The translations under genes were made by a program, and so were the position numbers. Source: Vanilla planifolia (Eukaryota; Streptophyta; Magnoliopsida; Asparagales; Orchidaceae). Taken from it: 64,000 nt of DNA. Shown one piece after another: positions 43,038-58,000 of this stretch (position 1 is the stretch's first letter; each line of letters starts with the position of its first letter). The DNA is taken from positions 9,350,068-9,414,067 of the forward strand of contig CM043865.1 of NCBI GenBank assembly GCA_023846275.1, written 5' to 3'. The notes under the pieces were generated by a model, which worked only from the letters and a program-made list of their open reading frames with translations, searched no databases and was not told the origin of the DNA.

Positions 43038-46000
43038 CTACCATATGAATCTCTGGATTCCAAGCTCATTATCCCAGTGAAATGGTTTGAACAAGAAGAT
43101 AAACATTGTGATGATATTAACAGATGTATAAAGAACTCCAATTGCCATCCATTGCATGTTGCCTATTCGAGTGTTTAAGATCAGCAAATATAATGGTATT
43201 GTGTAATATCTGAATTCCACAAGAGGGGCAGGGATGAGAACTGCTGCACATGCCAAGCAAAACAACAACACCCAAACCTTCCGCCGACTCCTCCCTGCTA
43301 TGCGTCATTACAAGTCAGAAAAGCACTGAAAAAGAACAAGAAAAATAAAAAGTAGAAAGCCAGATTAATAACATATAAGAGTTGCTCACCTAATGCTGAG
43401 ATTATTGAGAGCCACGAATAAATGTAAACAGGGACAAGGAGATATTTCACCAACCAATGTGCCTGGATGACCTTACGCCAGATATAGAAGGTGTAATGCC
43501 GGTTATCCGCAAGAAGATAAGGATGAACAATACTGCATTGGAAAATATTCTAATTAACCTGTAGGCAAGTGGATGGAAAAATGCAATTTTTTATTTAGGC
43601 ATTATAGCACAACATCACTGCATTGAAGAACTATTTCCCAATAGAAGAATTAGCATTAAAGCGCATCACTACATGATAGAAATATTGTCCCATATGCTGG
43701 TAGATTGTAAGGTATAGTTTTTCGTTTTGGGAGAACAACTGGCAGCAACTTTGCAACATCAAGATGGGGCTAGTTGTTCGCCCAAGGAATTCTATGCTAG
43801 TTGAGCAGGAATCATATAATATGGGGAGTGATAGCACTGGATAAAGATAGCACAAGTATTAGCCACAGAAGCAATCCTTGAAATGGAAAATCTCACCTGA
43901 AAAAATGTACTGAAATGAGCCCCATGACCAGAGAAACCAATAACTTAACAGTATTGCTGATCTTATTTCTCCTTAATGATTGATATAACGTAGAACCTTG
44001 TCCTAATGTGAAATGAGCGGGAGCTAATGCAGCAGCAGCGGCTAGTCCAAAGTACATCAACTGTGCAAAGTGAGGTGAAACCAAATGGGCTTCTTTTGCA
44101 CCTGCAGAGACCAATAAATTTAAGCTTCTTCTTTCTATACGATAGAATGATAACAATGAGCTTTACAAAATTGAAATCCAGCGATAAGAATCAAGTTAAG
44201 GCATGTGTGTACCGAGAACAATGCCTCCATTGAGGACAACAAATGCAGCAAATGCCAACAAAATTAAGGCATATGGCCAAAAGGTAAACAATACATTCCA
44301 CTTCAAATACCATAACATGAAAACTACGTCCACAGTCTCATTTATCAGACCTGCACAAGAAGGATAGACACGTGCTACATTAAAGTAGGCCATAAAAATG
44401 AGTTTTGAAAACAAACAGTAACTAGAAAATTAGTTCCTTAATGCCAAAGAATAAAACATCTTGAAGAAGTGTGCAATGTGAATTATTAAAAAAGTGCAGG
44501 ACACAACATTTGCGGTGGATTTAATCAAACTCCAAATGATTGACACATGAAAAAGTATCCCTCAACACAGGATAGTCTATACTTGAATATGGCTCAACTC
44601 AATCAAAATTTTCAATTCATAGCAAGGATAGAGATCTCAACTCTAGTTTAATAAATATGTTTACAGTATATGTGTATATATATCAGAATGCAAAAGCTGA
44701 ATAACAAGACAAACTTGTGATCTTACCAACTGCTAGAGAACTTCTGCCACTTTTCTGCCCTTTTTTATATCAATTTGCAATCTTTGTTATCATTAAAAAC
44801 TAATGTATAAAATATATCATTAACTATTTTGAAGTGGCATGTAAAAGACAAAATGCAGAAGTTGGAACTGGGTTTCCAATCTTACATATTTATTATATTT
44901 ACACCAAATTCAAGTTGACTCATATAAAATTTCAAGCTAGTCAAGTTAAACTGGAAATCAGCTCAAAGTAGAGTTCACCAGATTCACAAGCAACTCAACT
45001 CAATTGGGTTTGATTCAATTCATATTTGAGCAACTTTAGATCTATATTCAAGCAATTTTACATGTTCGGTTAGTCTCTCCCAAATAAAAGCATTAGATAC
45101 AAAAGATATCCACCCTCACAAGCAAAGGTTGACCTTCTAAGTTCCCATTTGATCAGCGTCGAGCTGTACAGTTGAAGGAAGAAATCAATGCATTCTTTTG
45201 GAACTAAAATACATCCCATCCATTTTCTCTCAACTTTTTTATGTTAACTAGTGTACAAAAGATCTCCATAATAGCAAGATTCTTTTTTCTTTTTGCTGTG
45301 TTACTAAACAAGTTCCTTCCTACTCAAATCTAGCATCAATGTATACAAATGTTTTAATGGGATACATTAATCCCTACTAGTAGCTTGGTTAATGACCTAA
45401 CGTTATCAAAATTCTTGTTTAATTAACCCCCAAATGAATATTTTTTTCTAACACATCAAGCTGACCTAATTGGTAACCCAATTTCAATCCAGATCATGGG
45501 AGAACAGACAATTTTTTTATACAGAACAGTATATAGATGCATCTAATTAGTTTATTTTGAATTATGAATTAGCTGCGATAAGGAGAAATGGTACATTATT
45601 CCACAAAGATAACTCAATTCATGCAACAATTATGCCAAAAGTGTCAAAATAAAATTTAGAGAAGAAAATATGATGGTTGCAAGATTAAGCACAAAACCTA
45701 GGCTGTTTGCACTTTCAACGAATCAACAAAGGGTGTTAGTCAACATTGGGTTTAATTTACCAATCATGATGCTATCAGTATGCACAGTAAGATAAGCACA
45801 AAATTCATTGTTCAAGTAGTCCAAATCATAATAACAATAATCTAGGACAAGAAATAATGCAAGGATGCACCAATGTCACCAATGTGGCATAAATGAGCAG
45901 GAGAAGTTCTCTTTGTGGATCGTCTAAGACAATTGGTAAGGATCATCCGGATGGGGGCAATCATTTAAGATGATGGGGCTTGACACAGAAAATTTGCAAG

Positions 46001-49000
46001 TTTTGATTTTGTTGAAAATTGGAAATTCTGGATGCATGTAAACCTCTGGGATGACTTCAGAAATATTCATGAAAAATAAAAATTCAACCTTCGGGAATTT
46101 GGCAGGTTGTAATGAATTGTTGCAACAACGTGGAAGCAAATGAAAAAATTAATGATGATAAAAAATTATCGCATGCCCATGAAAAACTTCTCCAAATAAA
46201 ATCTAAACAATTTTAAATTTGAAACAAGAAGATAAAAAATTAAAAAATGTGAAATAATCTAAGCTAGTCCAACTTGATCATATCCCCAGATGATCTAAAA
46301 GCATCCAAAATGTTTTGAAGGGATCATCTAATTGTATGGGATAATCCTCTTAATCTTTGAATGTACAAGAAAATCAACATATGACTCAATAGTTCTGTCA
46401 AAACACTCCCCTCATAAGCATGCCAAAAGATTGCAATTTGGAAGTCTCAAACGAGGCTAAATTGAACCAAACACTGATGTCATAATAGTAAAATAGCTTA
46501 AATGTTGAAAACCAAGGACATGAATACAAATTAGAACTCATGCACCAAAACTACTATTGAATGGAAGCCCATTCCATGGACTCTAAATTGCTGACCAAAT
46601 CATTTAGCCAAATGGTAAGGGCTACGCTGATCTTGGCATGATTTCTGTCTTTACATCTGTCCCCAATGCACACATTAGTTCATAATCCAACACATTATTA
46701 CATTTGCATTAATACATATTTAATATCAATATGTTCCAATTTATGTCCAATCCTTTTTCAAACAAAATTTTGACTTGAATCATTGACCTTTAAATATTGA
46801 TACTTATAGCATGATTTAATTTTTTTCTGATTATTATAAGATGTAATAGAAAAAATCATGCACTCTTCTAATTCAAGAAATATAATTTGAAAATCCTATT
46901 CAAGAGAGATCAAGTTGGTTACTCAACAAGATATCAACGAGCACATTAATGCAAATTTAGTATTAATTAAATTAAGTGCCCAATCCTTTTTCTAGAAGAA
47001 AACATTGATTTAAATCATAGAACATTAAATATTTTCATTTAAAATATGATGACTTTATTTTTCAATTATAATGTAAAGACATAACAAGTGGGGTAGCAAT
47101 TCGTAAAATCACTAATTTTAATTAGTGAATAATAATTTAAAAATGTTGACCACCAATAGTAACCTAATTAAATTTCTTAAGCAATAATAAATCTTGTATT
47201 CGATAACCTATCAATTTTCAATTTATTTTGGATTTCATAATATGTTATTCCAAACTAAAAGGCCAATTCAAAAAAGTTATGGATAACTAGCCATGTCGAA
47301 CTCATTTACAATTTAACTCGAAAAAATTTGGATTGACTATAGATTAGGAACGATCAAATACAACCTCAATATGCTCACAAACCTATGAATTGACGGTGCA
47401 AAGAATATTAAACACATGTTTCTTGCAATTTGTGCTCAAAATATAAATTGCACTTTAAAGATTTAACAAATTTGGTTAAAAAGGTAGATAGACTCAATCA
47501 AACAATACCAAATATTTTAAAATAAAATCCATAGATTTGAAAAGTAATCTACATTATAAGAAATCGATGTCAATAAATTTATGTAAGAATTCATATATTG
47601 AACATTCATCAACTTTTAAAACTAAATGAATGACAATGATTTGGACACATTCCAATGAATTTTATTAAAGAATAAGACCAATATATGTTTTTTTTTAAAA
47701 TAAAAAACCATATCACAAAAACATTTATTTTATTAATAGATGTTTTGTAAGTAAACCAACTTATATAATTTTCTACCATATTTGAGACTTATTTGTAATA
47801 TTATCAATTACTTTGTAAACAAATGATGGTTATAATAATTCAAAGAGTTTTGGTCCTTGAAGAAGTTATACATTGCCTAGCCTTACTGGAATGATTCAAA
47901 TCCAACAAAAACACCATTAACATGAATTCAAATGAATTGCAAGGGTTTGGATTTTGTCTCAATCAAACAATACCAAACATTTTAAAATAAAACCCATATA
48001 TTTGAAAAGTAATCTACATTATCAAGAATCAGTGTCAATAAATTTGTGTAAGAGTTCATATATTGAACATTCATCAACTATTAAAACTAAATAAACGACA
48101 ATGATTTGGACAAATCCCAATGAATTTTATTAAAGAATAAGACCAATATATGTTTTTTTAAATAAAAAACCATATCACAAAAACATTTATTTTATTAATA
48201 GATGTTTTGCAAGTAAACCAACTTATATAATTTTCTACCGTATTTGAGACTTATTTGTAATATTATCAATTACTTTCTAAACTAATGATGGTTATAATAA
48301 TCAAAAACTTTTGGTCCCTAAAGAAGGAATGCATTGCCTAGCTTTATTGGAATGGTTCAAATCCAACAAAAACACCATTAACATGAATTCAAATGAATTG
48401 CAAGGGTTTGGATTCTGTCTCAAGATCCCTAAAGGAAAAAATTAAAATTATATTGGCAAACACAACAATTCCCACCTCAAAAATGATCCTCTTTAAAAAC
48501 AACCAAACAAAAGAAAACCTCCTCTGTCTTGCCAATACCCACGGATCTAACTAAGATTACTAACCATACAGTCAACTTAAGAGTCGTAACGTAACTCAAG
48601 CCAAGGACCCATGTAAATTGCCCTCCTAGAAAGTCCATATTTCACATCATGGAGAAGAATGAAAGTAGTACAAAATAAAGGAACCCTTTTACTAAAGAGA
48701 GTATTCTATATTGTGCATAAAAAATTGGGCACTCAATATCAAGAACACAAGACTTCGGCTCCATATTCTAATTATACTACAAAAGGTTGAGCCTTTCCAC
48801 TCTTGTTAATAAACTCAATCCCCTTATATTTTAACCTTTAAAAGTAAATGATGATGCTACTTTAAATGCATCTATTGATGTTTGAGTTTTTAAACAAAAA
48901 AAAATCAAAAAAATATATTATTTTTAAATAAAAATAATATCACAAAAATAGTTGTTTCACTAAAAAACAACTTACGTGCAAACAAAGTTCTATAATTTTC

Positions 49001-52000
49001 TAGTATTCGTCAAGTTTATTTGTAATCATTATCAATTGCTTTGTAAACAAATTATAGCTATTATAATTCAAAGAATTTTGGCACCTTAACAAGCGCAGCA
49101 CTACCTAGCCTGATTGGAAAGGTTCAAATCCAACAAACCCAACATTAGACCCGAATCCAAATGAACAACAACGAATTTGTAGCTATCTTGAAGTTCTTGT
49201 GGGCAAAAACTAAATATAAATCGGCAAGCCCAAAAAACTTTGCCAAACAAAGGGTAGGCAGATTTAGAAACAGTCAAAAAAAAAAAAAAAAAAAGAAAAG
49301 AGTAGGGAAGCCTTGGCCATCTTGCCAATGCCTTGAGATCTAGCAAAAGCCATCGACCATTCCCTCAACCTAGAAGTCAAAACATAACTCAAGGACCCAC
49401 AAAAACCAAATTTGTCCTACTAAAATGTCCACATGTCATGCCAGAGAAGCAAGACAGTAGAATAGATGAAGGAACCCTTGTACAAAGAGCATTGTATATC
49501 ACGCATCAGACATTGTGCACTCAATATCAAGAATACTAGACTTGCTCTCCATATTCTAAATATTCTACACAAGATTGAGACTATCTTTGTAAATATTTTA
49601 ATCAACCCTTCTCCAACACCTCTATACCCCCAACCCCACACCCTCACCCTTATGAGTGTCCAAAAAGAAGTCAATCTCTCTCTGTGAATTCTACATTTAC
49701 GAAGTTTTTTGCATTAATCCTGATATCAATGTCTTAGTACTCAATTTATCTCATCCCATGACTACTGGAAATTTTTGCTCCAATCTTCCCCACATCCAAA
49801 ATTCTCATCGATAGTCTACAAAATAATTTGAATGGTATGGATTAAGATCTACAAACTTACTTGCAGTTTATTGATGACTTAAATACCACAAATTAAAAAG
49901 ATTATCATTTCAATCCATTTGACAATAAAGTATAACAAAATCCCTGCAAAGCTACAATGTTTGATTGAATATAAAATGCAATTTTAGATTTATGGATGGG
50001 ACACCATGCTTGGCAAACCAATTTTTTAATTCAAATTAGAGAAAGACCAGACACATCTAACAAAATGCCCTAGAATGAACTGCAACATAAGATTGCACAG
50101 AAGCGACACAAGGCAACATCACTTTGTTATGTGCTTCATAATTCCTCGTAAAAGGTCATTAGAATGGCATTATGCTTATGCTTTCCATTCCACAGCACAA
50201 CAAAAAGGTAACATAACACCAAATTGAACATGCAATGTTAAAATTGAGCATATCTTATTTTTCAAAAAGAGAAGAACCTGAGTCATTGACTGGATGCCCA
50301 TCAACTGCACTGGTGTTAGGAAACTGACAGGATTTCATAGGTGCATTTATCTTCCGTTTTCTTAAAGTTGGAGCAACTGCAATTTCCTTTTTCTCAGATG
50401 CTACATTTTTTTTCTCAATCTTCTGGTTCTGCTCCACCAAATTAACTTGGTCTTTCATGCACAAATGCTCCACAAAGCTTATTGCTCCACAGGCAGCAAC
50501 AAAAACTACCCATACCACATTTGTTTGCCTTAACACCGTTGCGAATGCCCCCAGCTGCATAAGCAAAAATATGCACAAAATATAACAGCAAGATTTACTT
50601 ACTGAATATCAAAAAATATGTAATTAAAAGCATCATTGTTTTTCTAACTCTTGTCATGGCAAAACTTTTCATAAGTTTTGATTTCCAAAATTGGGCATTT
50701 CACAATTTTATTTCTATAAAAAACTACAGAAACTCAACCATCTCTCTTCACAAAAGCAACATCATTATCACATTGCTTATTCATGTTTGTGCTTATTCAG
50801 TTTGCCAGATTAACCATTGTTTGACTTTATTGGGATAATCCGAATGCTATTGTTGTCCATATAAAATTTAAAAACTTTATCATTTCGGAAAAAAAAAAAA
50901 GAACTAATTTCATCATCTGCTGGTAGTGGCGGTAAGGCTTTGGAGTGTGCATACAACATAGGGTAGTCTGTTATGTAATTTCTCCAAATCAACTTGTCAT
51001 ATATTGAAATTAAAAAAAAAAGGAAATCTGAAGAAGAATTACAGCATACAATAAAAATCAGCAGACTTGACCATTGTCAAATAGAAAGGAACCTGGCTGA
51101 ACCATAATCTCCTAAAGTGTGTAGAGAAGAGGGAATATCTCATAATATCAACATTGCAAATGGATAAATGCTTCACCATTTTAATCACTTTCCATTTTTA
51201 TTGTGCTTGCAGTAAAAAGAAGCTTAAGTGCTCACCACATGAGAGATTTATTACCATGGCACTGACAAAAAAATGCCTCCTCAGACTAGCAAGATACATT
51301 GCAAGAACAGCTGTTAGAGAAGCAACATCTGTATAGTAAAGGAATGTGAAGAACCAGTGAAGTGGGTAAAGTGATATCACTATTGAATAAATTGTTGCCA
51401 TCTTTTTGCTTAGTGAAGGCCATAAGCTGATAAGCAAATCATAAACAAGCACACTGCACACAATTGCCAGGACTGCATTAGTAGATCGAAGGAATGCTGT
51501 GGAACAAAGTTCAGGAAATGACTGGATACCCTTAGCGAAACACATGCCCGGAAATAAAGAAGCACGAAGGACAAGTGAAAGGTAGTACCTGCACAGATTT
51601 TGGATTAACAGAAAATCATAAATTAATTTGTTTAAAACGTGCTACCGTATCAAAACAGCATTGAAAAAGCAAACCAACCAACTGTGTGCTGTTTGTTGAA
51701 CTTATTGAAAAGAAAAGGTGCATTTCATCTCAAAATAATCAGAAGCTTTTCAAGTTTTGACTTTACAAAGTTCATCAAATTTGCATATCTTCTGTCTTAA
51801 AAAAATAGGATGAATAACATGGCCATTAAAGGTCAGTATTTTCACAGCATCAAATAAACATGAAAATAAAAATCTTCAGTCAATTCAACAAAATTTGTTA
51901 TGGGATTTAGATTTTTGCATGACCAGTTCCAGAAACAAGGATGTGCACAGGACTTTGGCAATGCAGCACCATGTCAAGCTACAACATCAGCACAAATGGT

Positions 52001-55000
52001 AAGATCTGTACAACAACATCATTAAGCCTAACACTTCCAGGGATCAAGCACAATGTGAGAACCACTTGTCAACAGAGAGTCCAATGTCAGCTTGAGAAGC
52101 TGAATCAAAGGAGCCAAAAAGGCTTGGTCATCCATTTATATAGGATAAAAAGGACTTTCCATTAATGACCCACTTTATAACTAGTGAAGCAAAGCGGGGC
52201 ACCCACTAGTGATAACATTGCTTATCAAAGAACATTACAACCTAATCCAGTGAAGCTCCACTGAGCATGTCACTTCTAGCAAAGTGGCTTCTCTTAAAAA
52301 GGTATACCTTCCACAAGAGCATAATACCCCCCATCATCGTTGTCATCATGAATGACATCATGTCAAACCTAAATAGACTTTGTCTTGTCCCATTGAGGGG
52401 TAATGGTATCCGTTTTGACTTAGATAATTAACGACTCATCGTGAATGCCTCGAAACACTATAAAGACCCATTAAAAACTGAGGGAAAAGGTATATCATAA
52501 AAAAGCTCAAACCCGTAACAAAAGCAAATTGTATTCCTTGCATCTCTCAAGCTAGAGAAGTGACTTGATCTATCCAAAATAGAATTATTTAAATGTTTCT
52601 GTAACATAAGCATCTCAGGGAAACAAGCTGGAAACTCTCCCTATTGGTTTTCTTAAGTCTCTTCTTCAGCTTGGTCATAAAGTGACTCGTCTCTGATCAA
52701 CAAGAGAAACCACGTTTTAGTGTGCAATAATAATTTCTCCGATAACATTTTTAGGCCCTCTTTAAACTTCTCATCTGCCAACCCTCCTTCTCAAGCAATC
52801 TCCTCAATGGCATTGGCATGATCATAGCTTTCTTCAACAATTTTATGGCAAATAGAAGTCTCATCAACAAGCCAGTAAAGTGGACATCTTGTTTGCCTTG
52901 ACTTTTGACAAAATGTACATTGGCATCTAAAATCTGCAATATAAGGAGGTTACTCTCTTCAGCCTCACCAAAAATAGAACACCTGTAAGTTCCTGCCTAA
53001 TCCCAACCCTTGGCAATGAGGAAAATGAAATGAAACATGATCAAATTTGTCCCATGACACATACTTATAACATCAACCTTGAATGTACAAAGCTTAATTG
53101 CTTGCAGATGGTGATCTCCATAAATTATCTAGCTCTAACATTTTGAATACAAAATGGACCCCAGTGGCATACCACCAGAACCAACTTTAAATGTCTGCAT
53201 AACAAGAGTGATATCCCAGTCTTATTGTAAGTTCTACTTTAAATCCAATGCAAAAGGAAAGTACAATACCTTGTCTGTGAATAAGCAAATAGCCTATCAA
53301 GTACAACTTAGAAATGGCATACAAGATCAACATACTGTTCCCACCATCTCAATATTTTGTTACGCATGTGCTGTGTCAAACAACAAGGATGTAGAACAGT
53401 GACAAGATTTGAAAAATGGGTTCGTTGCTGCAATGCAAGACCTCGGGGTAGGTTCACACGCCACCCCAATCATATTATGTTCCCTACTTTGCAAGTAAAT
53501 ATAAATTTGGTGTAGAGCTTCTTAGGTGGAAAATGAGGTGCTGCAGATTGAGTTTTTATACAAAAATATGGTATAACAAAGTGAGAGTGAATGTTAATGT
53601 AAAACTTAGAAACAAGCCAGAAGCCTGCCAAAACATGGCTCTAGGACAAATTTTCTGGACAGATAAAGATTTTCAGTAATTTCAGATTTTATATTCGTTT
53701 TTCAGATTAGGACACCTTGATTAAAAACTTTGAATACAGTCTTTAAAGGTACATAAATCTAGATTAAGTAAAGCTCAAATATGACATATAATACTACAAG
53801 AAAACACCTATAGTGCATCACATGCCTATCATAGAAAGATCTCTAAATCACATAGAAAATCTCAAATGCAAAAGTTTCACTCAAAACAGCCAGAGTTGCA
53901 TTAATAACCTTAGTTCTCACATAAGCCTGGAAACTAAAGACAAGCGAAGTAGAAGACTAACAAAGTCAATTCAAGTGAACCAATATGGCTTACATTGACA
54001 ACATCATATGGTAAATAAGAAGGCTCCATTTAGCAAATCATTTCCAAACTCAACTTCTTACAATAGCTTTTGGAAATGCGATTGAGAATTTCTCTAACAA
54101 GATTTTAAAATATTCTTTTTCAATCCAAAAATAAAAAATGATATGAGATGAACAAAAGATAATTTTATTCTTCTTAAATAATATTAAAAAAATCATTTTG
54201 CTTTTTACTCAAAATCAAAAACAATTTTATTAATTTCTTAATATTCATAATTTCATTACATGCTTATCAATAGCATGTTTGCCAAACACAATTTTTCAAT
54301 AACATCAAAAAAGTTGTTTTTCAATATTTTTTATTAATCAAATTAATATTCAACAACAATTATATTATACACAACCTAAATATGTAATCAACTACCCATG
54401 ATATAACATATCATACTACAATATGTAAGCCAAATGATAGGGTTCAACGTAAGATGCACAATTCATACCCAAATTTAGTAGGCAATTATGGTTTTGGCAC
54501 CATATCAACATGCATGAAATGTTTTGCAAATTATTTGATTTAGTTCACAAAGTATGGTAAGATTCATGGCTACTATATTATACCATCTTTAGAATTTCAA
54601 GTAATTTGGAAATCTATTAAAAACATCAAATTGGTTGAAGCTCAAATTGGTTGAAGCCAATAAAAAAAGACTTCAATAAAAAAATAAATAAATAAAGGAT
54701 TTTCTAAATCCCAACACACCAACAACATATATAAAAGCAACATAGAAAAACATTCTTAAAGCAACATAGAAAAACATTCTTTGTTTACTTACAATTGAAA
54801 AAAAAATTTAAAAAAATGTCCTAAAATGAGTCTGTGAAAATTGTACTACATTTGAGTAGAAAAGGAAGAACTATGAAAGTTGTTTTGACCTACTTTTGAA
54901 AGTTTTGAGATAGAAATGAAGAATGTGGTTTTGATAAGCAATCAGTGAACACAACCACAAATATATGAAAAAATAACTAAACAAGACAAAAAAGTTTGTG

Positions 55001-58000
55001 GATATTAAGTATAAGTGAAAATAGGATTAATCCTTATAAATTAAACATAATGATGAGGCTTTAATATACAATTAATGTTGCCATTACACATATGCTTAAG
55101 ATTTCAATTTATTGAGCTCTTATATGAAGTTGTTTTGAGCCTAATTTGAGCCCCATTTTAAAGAAGCTCCCTAAACAAGTGGTATCAAAACCATATTTGG
55201 CTACGAGAGGAACCTAGTTTGGTTAAAACCAAATGTTTGCAATTTTTAACTTCCATGGTTCTTTAGTGATTTCTACCATGGTTGAGTAGAATTTTAGTGA
55301 ATTGACATATCACATTTTAATGATTAACTCTTGATGAACATAATACTTGGTGGTACCAGTTTTTATAAAGCTACACAGGTTTGTTTTAAGTGATCGACAC
55401 ATGCCTCATATCATTTATATATATACAATGGAGCAAGTAGTGTAATCTACATGCAATGCAAAAAAATTGTTTATTATATTAGCACCTAAATGTTTGATAT
55501 GACACTTCACTCCATTAATCAAAAGATTTCAAGTTAAATGAGGGAGTTATGAAAAATACGTTTTTTACATGCATACATAATAAGTTCTCATAATAAGGCA
55601 TACATTAACATTTATCAATATCCAAATTGTCTCGCTCCTCCATGCTGCCTCCAAAATTTCTATCTTCTCATTACAATCAATAGGAGAACCAACATTAACT
55701 CCAAGCCATCACTAGAACCACCTTCTCTCCTCCTTATCTTCGTTAGGTCTCCTAATCTCTCCTCCTCACCATCAACCAAAACTCTTTCCCACTCTATGTT
55801 GTTGTAGGTTTCTCTCACTTTCCAACTTATCACTATTGATCTCCCTCTCCCTCTTCATTGCTAACTGAAACCATCTCTATGCTGCCATTTTCTTACCATG
55901 CTCCTCACCTTTCCTGAGGACATACACCGCCATCATTATTCAACTTAAGCATCTACGTGATTCAACAATGGACGTTAAGGTCGCACCTAATCTTGGATGG
56001 TCTGAATCAATCAAGAACAATGAATTATTATTGCAACTCCTTGGAAACTTCGAACAAAAGGCAAGAAAGCACTCAATAAGTTATCATCTCGCTCCTCCAT
56101 GTTGCCTCCAAAATTTCTATCTCCTTTTTGAAATCAATTGGAGCCTCCATGTTAACTCCACACCATCACCAGAACCACCTTCTCTCCTCTTTGTCTTCGT
56201 CAAGTCCTCCAATCCCTCCTCACCATCAACTAAAACTCTTTCCCACTCCATGCTGTTCTAGGTTTCTCTCACTTTCCACCTTATCACAATTGATCTCTCT
56301 CGCTCTCTTCAATGCTAATCGAAACCATCTCTATACTATCATTTCCTTGTCATGCTGATTCCTCTATCTCTCTCTCTCCTGCTTGCTATGGTCAAAACCC
56401 CATTCTCTTCTCTTAGTCCTCCTCTCCATCTATCAATGCTCCTCGCCTTTCCTGAGGATATACACCACAATCATTATCCAACTTAAGCATCAACATGATT
56501 CAACAATAAACATCAACTCACACCTAATCCTGGATAGTTTGAATCAATTAAGAACAATGAATTATTGCAACTCCTCGGAAGCTTCAAATAAACGGAAAGA
56601 AGGCATTCCATAAATTCTTTTCTCACACCTCCATGTTGCCTCCAAAATACATATCTCCTCTTTGCAATCAATTGGAGCCCCTAGATTAATTATACGCCAT
56701 CACTAGAACCACCTTCTCTCCTCCTTGTCTCCATGAGGTCCCCCAATCTCTCCTCACCATTAATCAAAATTTTTTCCCACTCCATGTTGTAGCTTTCTCC
56801 CACTTTCCACCTTAACACTACTGATCTCCCTCTCTCTCTTCATTGTTAACTAAAACCATCTCTACACTGCAATTTTCCTGCCATGTTGATTCCTCTCTCT
56901 TGCTTGCTATTGTCAAAACCTCCCTCTCTTCTCTTAGTCACCACCGACTCTCTCTCCATCTATCAATGCTCCTCACCTTTCTTGAGGACATACACCACCA
57001 TCATTATCCAACTTAAGCATCAATGTGATTCAACAACAGACATTAAGGTCGCACCTAGTCTTGGATAGTTTGAATCAATCAAGAACAATGAATTATTATA
57101 ACTCCATGAAAGCTACAAATAAAAAGTGAAAAAGCACTCAATAAGTTATTGATCTTGACCTTGAAATGAGTTTGTTTCCTCAAATATACCTTCAATTCTT
57201 GTGCCCATAGAGTTTCTAAGTTCATGGGTGTGCTATAGCAAACTAAGCTAATCTTCAAGTAAGGACAATACTTGTACCCTCCATAATGCATTTCTTAACA
57301 AAGTTCATAATGATAATTCAACATTCCAATGAACAATCAACCAATCGAGAACCACATCCAGCCAATTGCTTGTGGCCCTTAGTCATTAGCTATTAAAACA
57401 AATAGCCACAACTCATCAGCCTCAAGTTCTTGATAGATCATAGAAGCATTTGCAACTTGCCAAACTAAACAAAAGAAGAAAATGGAACAATATTTTAGAA
57501 AAATGGTATAAGGTTATGCCTTTGCAAAGGAAGATCACATCCTACATAAGCTTGAGGCCTCATCAAGTTGAGATGTAGTACTCAAACTCACTCACACTAA
57601 ACAAGACTCCATATAATTAAGGAATTGTAGGTTCAGATGTCTAAAAACTTTAGACTAGTGATTTAAAGATGTTTCAAGGATGCAGAATGACAATAATCTA
57701 TAGAATTTCTTCAAGAATTCATAGACAAATACATTTTCAAAATATATACATTGAACGCTTTCTCGCTCCTACATGTACAAAAAAGATCAAAGAAATAGTA
57801 ATGACTTCAATGGAATCACACTCAAAAAAGGATTTCCGTTGTTTGGGCTCATTCTAAGGCCTTAGTGTCAAACCAGTTGTTGGAGCTTGGGGTGCCAGTG
57901 TGAAAAGTTGATGGTGGGAATATAAATAGGTCCTTAAATATGCTAGTCACACATTCTTATCATCTTCATATACTTGAAAAGAAACTAGCTTCCCCTATCA

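Noticed and set aside
55968-56613. Serine/proline/leucine-rich frames in the CT-rich repeats
   Set aside because: Composition follows from the pyrimidine-rich repeat; the frames are not conserved among the three repeat copies.
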